This document shows positions 51,801 to 58,798 of a DNA stretch of 64,000 nucleotides, piece after piece; position 1 is the stretch's first letter; every line of letters starts with the position of its first letter. The translations under genes were made by a program, and so were the position numbers. The notes beneath the pieces were generated by a model that saw nothing but the letters and a program-made list of their open reading frames with translations, did not search any database and was not told the DNA's origin. Source of the stretch: Oscillospiraceae bacterium. Its GTDB lineage: Bacteria; Bacillota; Clostridia; Oscillospirales; Oscillospiraceae. Location: positions 1 through 64,000 of the forward strand of contig JAFTMI010000026.1 of the NCBI GenBank assembly GCA_017452505.1. Reading direction: 5' to 3'.

Positions 51801-52504
51801 CTCAGAGATTACAGAAAATCATTGCATCCCGGGGCGTGACATCCCGCCGCAAGGCAGAGGAAATGATCACTGCCGGCCGTGTGACCTGCAATGGCAGGGT
51901 TTGCCTGCTGGGCGAAAGCGCTGACCCGGATATAGATATTATCTTGCTGGACGGGAAGCCGCTCCCGTCCGGCGGTGAATACACGTACATTATGCTCCAT
52001 AAGCCCAGAGGCTTTGTTACCACCCTGTCCGATGAGAAAGGCCGCAGAAATGTGGCGGAATTGGTGAAGGATTGCGGTCAGCGGGTCTACCCGGTGGGCC
52101 GCCTGGATATGGACTCTGAAGGCCTGTTGCTGCTTACCAATGACGGTGACTTTGCCAACCGCCTTATGCACCCTAAACATCTTGTGGACAAGACCTACCT
52201 TGTAACAGTGGAGGGGTATTCTGAAACCGGCCTGGAGCAGTTGGGTCAGCCCATCACGATAGACGGCTACACCATAGCCAAGCCCTCTGTAAAACTGATC
52301 ACTGCGGACGAAAAGGGAAGAGCCCAGTTGGAAGTTGTGATCCACGAAGGCAGAAACCGCCAGGTCCGCCGTATGTGCGCTGCTGCCGGTATGCAGGTGA
52401 TCCGCCTGGTGCGTATCGCTGAGGGAGACTTGCAGCTGGGTGAGCTGCCTTTGGGCAAGTGGCGAGAACTGACGGACAGGGAAGTGCAGATGCTGAAAAG
52501 ATGA
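51797..52504 (+). CDS. rluB: 23S rRNA pseudouridine synthase (RluB/RsuA family)
   Basis: A 235-residue enzyme. An N-terminal S4 RNA-binding domain (RLQKIIASRGVTSRRKAEEM) precedes the synthase domain, with the catalytic Asp in VGRLDMDSEGLLLLTND and the later VIHEGRNRQVRRMCAAAG. It modifies a uridine of the large-subunit rRNA, probably position 2605-like. Start at 51797 follows GAAAGGAGGCAAA. Last gene of this operon. Confidence 0.94.
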   Translation: MTQRLQKIIASRGVTSRRKAEEMITAGRVTCNGRVCLLGESADPDIDIILLDGKPLPSGGEYTYIMLHKPRGFVTTLSDEKGRRNVAELVKDCGQRVYPVGRLDMDSEGLLLLTNDGDFANRLMHPKHLVDKTYLVTVEGYSETGLEQLGQPITIDGYTIAKPSVKLITADEKGRAQLEVVIHEGRNRQVRRMCAAAGMQVIRLVRIAEGDLQLGELPLGKWRELTDREVQMLKR

Positions 52505-52528
52505 ATTTGCAATTTTTCTTACGGCATC

Positions 52529-52557
52529 TTGCAAAATGTGAAGGAATGTGCTACAAT
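52529..52557 (+). promoter_or_regulatory. Promoter of the rpiR-type regulator gene
   Basis: TTGCAA (52529-52534) and TACAAT (52552-52557), 17 bases apart, 31 bases before the start. Confidence 0.75.
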
Positions 52558-52588
52558 GTGACCAATTTCTGTGTTATCGGAGGCTATT

Positions 52589-53458
52589 ATGAACGAAGAT
52601 ATTATTTCTCTGATGCAAGAGAAAATGCCGACATTCTCAAAAGGGCAAAAGAGAATTGCCGCTTACATAACTGAATACTATGATAAAGCTGCCTTTATGA
52701 CCGCCAGCAAGCTGGGAAGCATTGTGGGAATTTCCGAATCTACGGTGGTTCGTTTCGCTGTGGAATTGGGCTACAACGGTTACCCCAGTATGCAAAAGGC
52801 TATGCAGGAGATGGTGCTCAACCGTCTGACTTCTGCGCAACGATTGGAGATCGCCAATGACCGTATGGGCAGCCAGGATGTGGTGACAAGCGTTCTCCAA
52901 GCTGATGCAGATAAGCTGCACCAAACTGCGGAAACCATCAACCGGGAGGATTTTGCGGCTGTGGTGGATGCTATTCTGCGTGCAAAGCATATCTATTTGT
53001 TGGGTGTGCGTTCTGCTGCCGCCTTAGCAAATTTTGCCGGTTATTACCTAAATTATATGTTTCCCAATGTCCGGGTGATCACAACCTCCGGCGGCGGTGA
53101 GATGTTTGAGCAGCTTGTGAATGTAGAGGCAGGAGATGTAGTGCTGGCATTCAGCTTTCCCCGCTATTCTACAGCTACGATTAAGGGTGCTCGATATTGC
53201 CAAAGTGTGGGTGCTAAGGTGGTTGCCATCACCAATAGCTATGCATCGCCTCTTGCCCAGTGCGGAGATTTTGTGCTGGTCGCCAAGAGCGATATGGTTT
53301 CCTTTGCGGACTCTTTGGTAGCGCCTCTTAGCGTGGTAAATGCGCTGCTGGTTGCTTTAAGCACCAAGCGTGAGCCGATCTTAGAAAAGAATTTTGATAC
53401 CTTAGAGCGGGTTTGGGAAGAATACCATATCTATGAAAAGCAGGTGAAGCTGCCGTGA
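52589..53458 (+). CDS. MurR/RpiR-family transcriptional regulator
   Basis: A 289-residue regulator. Residues 1-80 form the HTH_6 domain (KGQKRIAAYITEYYDKAAFM; SKLGSIVGISESTVVRFAVE). Residues ~125-250 form a SIS phosphosugar-binding domain with AKHIYLLGVRSAAALANFAG and DVVLAFSFPRYS. Such proteins sense sugar phosphates. Its gene overlaps the next by four bases (GTGA), so it is cotranscribed with a flavoprotein, an unusual partner. Confidence 0.9.
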   Translation: MNEDIISLMQEKMPTFSKGQKRIAAYITEYYDKAAFMTASKLGSIVGISESTVVRFAVELGYNGYPSMQKAMQEMVLNRLTSAQRLEIANDRMGSQDVVTSVLQADADKLHQTAETINREDFAAVVDAILRAKHIYLLGVRSAAALANFAGYYLNYMFPNVRVITTSGGGEMFEQLVNVEAGDVVLAFSFPRYSTATIKGARYCQSVGAKVVAITNSYASPLAQCGDFVLVAKSDMVSFADSLVAPLSVVNALLVALSTKREPILEKNFDTLERVWEEYHIYEKQVKLP

Positions 53459-54681
53459 GCTATGATGTGATCGTCATTGGCGGTGGCCCTGCCGGTATGT
53501 TTTCTGCTATAACAGCGGCGGAAAGAGGCCTGCGGGTATTGCTTTTAGAAGCCAATGACCGCCTGGGCAAAAAGCTGCTGATCACCGGTAAGGGTCGGTG
53601 TAATGTGACCAACGATTGCACGTCCCAGGAGGTTCTCCAGAATATACCCAGAAACGGACGCTTTCTGTATAGCGCAATGGAAAACTGCCCCCCTTCTTCT
53701 GTGATGGCCTTCTTTGAAGACCACGGTTGCGCCCTAAAGACAGAACGAGGAAACAGAGTTTTCCCGGTGAGTGATAAGTCAGTATCTATACTGGAATGCC
53801 TGCGGAATGTGATGCACAGGCTGCAGGTGAAGATTCAAACCGCTCGCGCCCAGGAAATCCTTACCGATAACGGCATTGTTACCGGTGTGAAGACCTCTGC
53901 AGGTGTCTTTACAGCCCCGGCTGTGATTTTGGCAACAGGCGGTGTGTCCTATCCCACGACGGGCTCCACAGGTGACGGTTATGCCATGGCAAAAGCCTTG
54001 GGACATACGGTAATCGAGCCTGAGGGCTCTTTGGTGCCCTTGGAAACGGCGGGAAACACTTGTCAGCGAATGCAGGGCCTTTCTTTGCGCAATGTGGCTG
54101 TGAAGCTGTTGGATGGTAAGGGTAAGACCTTGTATAAGGACTTTGGCGAATTGCTCTTTACCCATTTCGGTGTGTCCGGCCCTACAGCACTCAGCGCCAG
54201 TGCCCATCTGAAGGGGGAGGGCTGTCGGCTTGTTATTGACCTGAAGCCTGCTTTGGATGAAAATAAGCTCAATGATCGGATACTCCGGGATCTGGAAGTT
54301 TATAAAAACCGCACGATGGAAAATGCATTAACAGACCTGCTTCCTCGTTCTATGATCCCCGTGGTGCTGGATATACTGTCAGTGCCGGCTACCTTGGAGG
54401 CAAATTCCTTTACCAAGCAGCAACGCCGAGCTTTGGTGGAACTGTTAAAGGGATTTCCTGTTGATATTGTAGGGAAGCGCCCGGTTGCAGAGGCAATCAT
54501 TACCTCCGGCGGCATCAAGGTTTCGGAGATCAATCCCAAGACGATGGAATCCAAACTGATTCCCGGCCTGTATTTTGCCGGTGAGATCCTTGATTGCGAT
54601 GCTTATACTGGCGGATTCAATCTGCAAATCGCCTGGGCAACTGCATTTGCAGCAGGTAGCAGCCTAAAAAACTGTGATTGA
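53455..54681 (+). CDS. NAD(P)/FAD-dependent oxidoreductase, BaiN/HI0933-like
   Basis: A 408-residue flavoprotein. IVIGGGPAGMFSAITAAERG binds FAD, ATGGVSYPTTGSTGDGY is diagnostic of the HI0933 (YhiN) family, and TSGGIKVSEINPKTMES and LYFAGEILDCDAYTGGFN close the FAD site. Some members are annotated BaiN for bile acid reduction, but most have unknown substrates, so no bile role should be assumed. Starts at GTG within the end of the rpiR gene. Confidence 0.88.
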   Translation: MSYDVIVIGGGPAGMFSAITAAERGLRVLLLEANDRLGKKLLITGKGRCNVTNDCTSQEVLQNIPRNGRFLYSAMENCPPSSVMAFFEDHGCALKTERGNRVFPVSDKSVSILECLRNVMHRLQVKIQTARAQEILTDNGIVTGVKTSAGVFTAPAVILATGGVSYPTTGSTGDGYAMAKALGHTVIEPEGSLVPLETAGNTCQRMQGLSLRNVAVKLLDGKGKTLYKDFGELLFTHFGVSGPTALSASAHLKGEGCRLVIDLKPALDENKLNDRILRDLEVYKNRTMENALTDLLPRSMIPVVLDILSVPATLEANSFTKQQRRALVELLKGFPVDIVGKRPVAEAIITSGGIKVSEINPKTMESKLIPGLYFAGEILDCDAYTGGFNLQIAWATAFAAGSSLKNCD

Positions 54682-54706
54682 CAAACAACCCTGTATGTAA
54701 TAAAAT
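54678..54706 (+). promoter_or_regulatory. Promoter of acpP
   Basis: TTGACA (54678-54683) and TAAAAT (54701-54706), 17 bases apart; the -35 overlaps the upstream stop codon. Confidence 0.85.
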
Positions 54707-54746
54707 ATACCAGTATAAAGTAAGACCTTTATGGAGGAGATAGACT

Positions 54747-54968
54747 ATGTACGAAAAGCTTGTTTCTTATGCTTCCAAGCAATTGGAACTGAACCCCGAG
54801 GAGATCACCCGTGAGAGCACCTTTGAGAGCCTGGGTATCGACTCTTTGGATGTTGTTGAAATGATCATGGACTTAGAATCCGAGCTGGGCGTTGAGCTGG
54901 AAATGGAAGATCAAAAGATCTCCACCTTCGGTGAGCTGGCTGAGTTTATTGAGTCCAAGCTGAACTAA
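54747..54968 (+). CDS. acpP: Acyl carrier protein
   Basis: A 73-residue acidic helical protein. The phosphopantetheine Ser33 is in GIDSLDVVEMIMDLE, the invariant ACP motif. It carries acyl chains in fatty acid synthesis. Usually acpP sits with fab or rnc genes; here it is a single gene before SRP RNA, so it may be a secondary or general ACP. Confidence 0.95.
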   Translation: MYEKLVSYASKQLELNPEEITRESTFESLGIDSLDVVEMIMDLESELGVELEMEDQKISTFGELAEFIESKLN

Positions 54969-54992
54969 GTAATCGAATACCCTTGTTATGGC

Positions 54993-55298
54993 GACCGGCT
55001 TATAACAAGGTCGCACTAATCGGGGAGTTAGCGGTGCCCTGTACCTGCAATCCGCTATAGCAGGGGTGAATCCCCGCACCCGGGCCTGTCCCGGTACTGT
55101 CCGGGCCTTGTAAGCGGTGTTGATGGAGCGGTCTCGCGCAACAGAATCCCGTGAACCATGTCAGGTGGGGAACCAAGCAGCATTAAGCGGATCTTTCCGT
55201 GTGCCGCGGGGTTGCCGTTTCTGAGCTGGCTGCAAGGTTTTCGGGTATTGAGCAGGTTCAAATGCGGGTGTGCGATCTTGTTATGAGCCGGTCTTTTT
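54993..55298 (+). ncRNA. ffs: Signal recognition particle RNA (large, Firmicute type)
   Basis: About 306 nt. The Alu-type 5' part reads GGGGAGTTAGCGGTGCCCTG then CCTGCAATCCGCTATAGCAG, the scRNA consensus. The S domain has GTCAGGTGGGGAACCAAGCA, the Ffh-binding loop. The terminal helix joins GACCGGCTTATAACAAG (from 54993) with CTTGTTATGAGCCGGTC (to 55293). TTTTT at 55294-55298 ends the RNA. It lies just before dnaX, as in Bacillus. It is the partner of Ffh at 36641. Confidence 0.93.
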
Positions 55299-55315
55299 GA
55301 GAGGAATGTGTAAGT

Positions 55316-56920
55316 ATGTACCAGGCGTTGTATCGAAAATATAGACCTCAGACCTTTGATGATGTGGTGGGTCAGCTTGCGGTGACGCAAACACTGAAGA
55401 CCCAGCTGCAGAGTGGTCGTCTGAGCCATGCCTACCTGTTCACCGGCTCTCGGGGAACGGGCAAAACCAGCAGCGCCAAAATTTTAGCAAAGGCGGTTAA
55501 CTGTGAAAATCCCCAGGACGGCAATCCCTGTAATTGCTGCCCGTCCTGCCGTGCCATTGACTCCGGCAGCTGTATGGATGTGCTGGAAATCGATGCCGCC
55601 TCCAATAACGGCGTGGATAATGTCCGTGATTTGCGGGATGATGCGGTATATACCCCCTCTCAGGTGAAAATGCGTGTGTACATCATCGATGAGGTGCATA
55701 TGCTTTCCATTTCGGCATTTAATGCTTTGCTGAAAATCATCGAAGAACCCCCGGAGCATTTGTTATTCATACTGGCTACTACGGAACTGCATAAAGTTCC
55801 TGCCACCATTCTTTCCCGCTGCCAGCGGTTTTCTTTCCGGCGTATCAGCCAGGAGGATATTGCAGCACGGCTGCAGTATGTTGCTTACCAGGAGAATATT
55901 GAACTGGACGATTCTGCTGCCCGGGTGTTGGCCCGCTTGGCTGACGGCGGTATGCGTGACGGTTTGAGCCTTCTTGACCAGTGCGCGTCGGCCACCACCG
56001 GTGACCTTACGGCAGAGAAGGTCTATGCCTGCCTTGGTATTGCCGGTATTCAGGATTGCGGCAAGCTGATGGCCTGCATTGCAGATAAAAATGCCGGTGA
56101 GGCGCTGACACTGCTGAACCGCTATTATGCTGAGGGCAAGGATATGGGTGCGCTGCTTGACGAGCTTGCTTGTCTGACCCGTGATTTTATGGTAATGCAG
56201 ACTGCTCCCCGGGAAGCTATCAGTATGCTCTCCGGTGTGGCCTCTGACGACGAGGTGCGTAGCCTTGCAGGGCGGTTTACTTCCGCTGAACTGACCCGGA
56301 TGCTGGAGTTGATCCAGAAGACCGCTGCAGGATTTATCCGAAGCGCCAGCCGCCGTTTGGATGCGGAGCTTTGTATTGTAAGCCTGTGCCAGCCGGAGCT
56401 GCAAATGGATGCGCAAAGCTTAAATGTGCGTATCTCCCGCCTGGAAGAGCAAATCAAAACCGGTAATATCACAGTAAATGCAATACCTGCGCAGATGAGC
56501 CCAAAACCGAGAGAGCAAAAGGAAGAAGTACCCAAACCCCAGCCTGTGGCAGCGGATGTTGCAGTGGCTGAAGGCGAGGAATTGGAGATCAATGTGTGGT
56601 CTGAGCTTTGTGCCCAGCTGCGCAGTGAACTTTCCCCTCCGGAGGTTGGTTTCTTCCCGGCTTCTCTCAACGGCCCTGTGAAGGGCATTTTGCGGGGGGA
56701 TACCTTGGTGCTAATGTGCACCAATTCCTTTGCCAAGGCAGTTGTGGACAAGCGTGAGGTGCTGGAGTTGGCAGCCCGTAAGGCAACAGCTATGTTTGGC
56801 AGACCCATTCGGGTGATTGCTGCAGATAAAGAAACGGCTAATGTGAGAAACGATCAGATGGAGCAGCTCCTGCAGTTTGGCAGAGACCACTCAGACATAA
56901 TCAATATCAAGAAGGATTAA
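55316..56920 (+). CDS. dnaX: DNA polymerase III subunit gamma/tau
   Basis: A 534-residue clamp-loader ATPase. ALYRKYRPQTFDDVVGQ at the N-terminus, Walker A LFTGSRGTGKTSSAK, a four-Cys zinc module (CNCCPSCRAIDSGSC), Walker B and sensor VYIIDEVHMLSISAFNALLK and the Arg-finger SRC. Domain III ends near residue 360; the rest is a variable tail with a Pro-rich linker. The start follows GAGAGGAATGTGTAAGT, 18 bases after the SRP RNA. Normal length. Confidence 0.97.
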   Translation: MYQALYRKYRPQTFDDVVGQLAVTQTLKTQLQSGRLSHAYLFTGSRGTGKTSSAKILAKAVNCENPQDGNPCNCCPSCRAIDSGSCMDVLEIDAASNNGVDNVRDLRDDAVYTPSQVKMRVYIIDEVHMLSISAFNALLKIIEEPPEHLLFILATTELHKVPATILSRCQRFSFRRISQEDIAARLQYVAYQENIELDDSAARVLARLADGGMRDGLSLLDQCASATTGDLTAEKVYACLGIAGIQDCGKLMACIADKNAGEALTLLNRYYAEGKDMGALLDELACLTRDFMVMQTAPREAISMLSGVASDDEVRSLAGRFTSAELTRMLELIQKTAAGFIRSASRRLDAELCIVSLCQPELQMDAQSLNVRISRLEEQIKTGNITVNAIPAQMSPKPREQKEEVPKPQPVAADVAVAEGEELEINVWSELCAQLRSELSPPEVGFFPASLNGPVKGILRGDTLVLMCTNSFAKAVVDKREVLELAARKATAMFGRPIRVIAADKETANVRNDQMEQLLQFGRDHSDIINIKKD

Positions 56921-56932
56921 GGAGAATTTACA

Positions 56933-57283
56933 ATGGCAAAAGGTGGATTCCGGGGTATGCCCGGTGGCGGCGGTATGAACCAGGCCGCTATGATCAAGCA
57001 GGCACAGAAAATGCAGCAGGAGATGCTGCGTATGCAGGAAGAAATGGAGAACAAGACCTTTACCGCAGCTGCCGGCGGCGGTATGGTAAAGGCGACAGTG
57101 AATGGTAAGCACGAGGTCGTGGCGTTGGAAATCAATCCTGAGGCTGTGGATCCTGATGATGTGGAGATGTTGCAGGATATGGTCATTGCCGCTGTAAACG
57201 AGGCAATGCGCGCCGCAGACGAGGATTCTGCCAATAATATGTCCAGAATTACCGGCGGTCTGAACTTAGGCGGCCTGTTCTAA
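56933..57283 (+). CDS. ybaB: YbaB/EbfC nucleoid-associated protein
   Basis: A 116-residue protein with a Gly-rich start (GGFRGMPGGGGMNQAAM), the MIKQAQKMQQEMLRMQEEME coiled coil, VKATVNGKHEVVALEINPEA, and a helical end. It binds DNA as a dimer. Between dnaX and recR as in most bacteria. Confidence 0.95.
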   Translation: MAKGGFRGMPGGGGMNQAAMIKQAQKMQQEMLRMQEEMENKTFTAAAGGGMVKATVNGKHEVVALEINPEAVDPDDVEMLQDMVIAAVNEAMRAADEDSANNMSRITGGLNLGGLF

Positions 57284-57292
57284 GGAGGGGCT

Positions 57293-57892
57293 ATGCAGTA
57301 TTTTCCTGCAGCGCTACAGGATTTGGCAGACCAGTTTGCAAGACTTCCCGGTATTGGTGGCAAAACCGCCCAGCGGCTTGCATTCTATGTGTTGGGACTT
57401 CCTCAGGAGGAAGCCCAAAGCTTTGCCGATGCCATTCTGGAGGCCAAGCGTACAGTCCATACCTGTCCTGTGTGCCAAAACTTAACTGACCGGGAGGTTT
57501 GCCCTATTTGTGACGATCCTGCCCGTAACAGAGGGCTCATCTGCGTGGTGGCTGAGCCTAAGGATGTGATCGCAATGGAGCGTAGCCGTGAATTTAACGG
57601 TGTGTATCACGTGCTCCACGGCGTGATCTCCCCGCTGAACCATATCACCCAGGACGATATCCGGGTAAAGGAACTGCTGCAGCGTGTGGCAGCTGGCGGC
57701 GTGTCGGAAGTGATCATGGCAACCAATCCGGATACAGAGGGAGAAGCTACAGCAATGTACATCTCCCGGCTTCTGCGGCCTATGGAGATCAAAGTGACCC
57801 GCCTTGCCTACGGTGTGCCTGTGGGCAGTCAATTGGAATATGCCGACGAAGTGACCCTTTCCCGGGCTTTGGAAGGCAGACAAGAAATTTAA
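57293..57892 (+). CDS. recR: Recombination protein RecR
   Basis: A 199-residue DNA repair protein. HhH motif LPGIGGKTAQRLAFYVL, Cys4 zinc finger CPVCQNLTDREVCPIC, then the Toprim domain (GLICVVAEPKDVIAMER; MATNPDTEGEATAMYI). It acts in the RecFOR pathway. The start follows AAGGAGGGGCT, and it is the last gene of the dnaX operon. Confidence 0.97.
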   Translation: MQYFPAALQDLADQFARLPGIGGKTAQRLAFYVLGLPQEEAQSFADAILEAKRTVHTCPVCQNLTDREVCPICDDPARNRGLICVVAEPKDVIAMERSREFNGVYHVLHGVISPLNHITQDDIRVKELLQRVAAGGVSEVIMATNPDTEGEATAMYISRLLRPMEIKVTRLAYGVPVGSQLEYADEVTLSRALEGRQEI

Positions 57893-57896
57893 TTAC

Positions 57897-57930
57897 AAAA
57901 AAGATGGCTCAATTCTGAGCCATCTTTTTT
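57897..57930. terminator. Bidirectional terminator between recR and AraC gene
   Basis: AAAAAAGATGGCTCA (57897-57911), loop ATTC, TGAGCCATCTTTTTT (57916-57930). It includes the stop codon of the minus-strand AraC gene. Confidence 0.93.
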
Positions 57931-58694
57931 CTGTATGCAGTTGGAGTCATTCCATAATGCTTCTGAAATGCACGATTAAAGGTTCTTATTGTGGAAAAAC
58001 CGGATAGATTTGCAATTTCTGTAATTGTGTAATTCTGATTTTTCATCGTGTCAGTTGCTTCGCTAAGGCGCAGAGAATTGATGTAATCACTGAAACTCAT
58101 TGAAATGCGATCACTGAAAATATGAGAAACACAGCTGGGGCTGAGTTGAAGCTGTGAAGCTACAGATTCTACTGTTAGATCCTCTTTATAATGCGCTGTG
58201 CAGTATTCCAGAATTTTCAATACATTATCTCTATGAAAACCGGATTTTTCAACAGGGAAGTAGGGAAGTAGTTTTCCAAATAATGCGGTCAAGTAAGCGG
58301 CAATTACCTCACTGTATCCATCTTCCTGGTAGTCTTGTAGTGCAGTTTTTAAAAGAAAGGATAATCGTATATTGTCTTGTAAGCAATACGCAGCGCATTG
58401 GGGTGCCCCGGTTCTAAATATCTGCTGGTATCGTAAAAGATCTGACGGTTTCAAGATCAAAACATAATAGTTACCAAGTGCAAAGTCGGTATAACGATGC
58501 ACCTGGTTAGGAAAAACCAGAAACCATGTGCCGTCGGTCAGCGTGTACGGTTTACCGTCACACCATGCCGTGCCGTTTCCTTTTTCCACAAAGACCAGTT
58601 CGATGTCATCGTGAATATGTGCAGGAAAGTCAATACTGTTTCTTTGCCGAAAGTAAAATTGGGATTTTATCTCGCGAAAGATATGCTCCATCAT
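57909..58694 (-). CDS. AraC-family transcriptional regulator
   Basis: A 261-residue regulator. The N-terminal cupin (DFPAHIHDDIELVFVEKGNG; FLVFPNQVHRY) would sense a sugar; the C-terminal double HTH has LTVESVASQLQLSPSCVSHI and the second helix YTITEIANLSGFSTIRTFNR, ending PTAYRKK. The ATG at 58694 is preceded by GTGTGGTGAT; two other ATG codons upstream are possible starts. It is divergent from the GH3 gene and its promoter overlaps that gene's promoter. Probably controls the GH3 gene. Confidence 0.87.
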   Translation of the reverse strand: MMEHIFREIKSQFYFRQRNSIDFPAHIHDDIELVFVEKGNGTAWCDGKPYTLTDGTWFLVFPNQVHRYTDFALGNYYVLILKPSDLLRYQQIFRTGAPQCAAYCLQDNIRLSFLLKTALQDYQEDGYSEVIAAYLTALFGKLLPYFPVEKSGFHRDNVLKILEYCTAHYKEDLTVESVASQLQLSPSCVSHIFSDRISMSFSDYINSLRLSEATDTMKNQNYTITEIANLSGFSTIRTFNRAFQKHYGMTPTAYRKKMAQN

Positions 58695-58739
58695 ATCACC
58701 ACACTTGCAGAAAATGTCCATAAATGCATATTTAGTTTC

Positions 58740-58772
58740 TTGAATTGTAGCACAAATTGTCCTATAATGCAA
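58740..58772. promoter_or_regulatory. Overlapping divergent promoters of the AraC and GH3 genes
   Basis: Plus strand: TTGAAT (58740-58745), 17 bases, TATAAT (58763-58768). Minus strand: TTGCAT (58772-58767), 17 bases, TACAAT (58749-58744). Each -10 overlaps the other's -35, so only one can be used at a time on a given DNA. Confidence 0.75.
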
Positions 58773-58798
58773 GTATAACTTAAAAGGAGGGAATGCGT

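Noticed and set aside
53455..54681. Bile-acid 7-dehydroxylation role for the BaiN-like flavoprotein
   Set aside because: No bai genes are nearby, and most HI0933-family members have no bile connection. The family name alone is not evidence.
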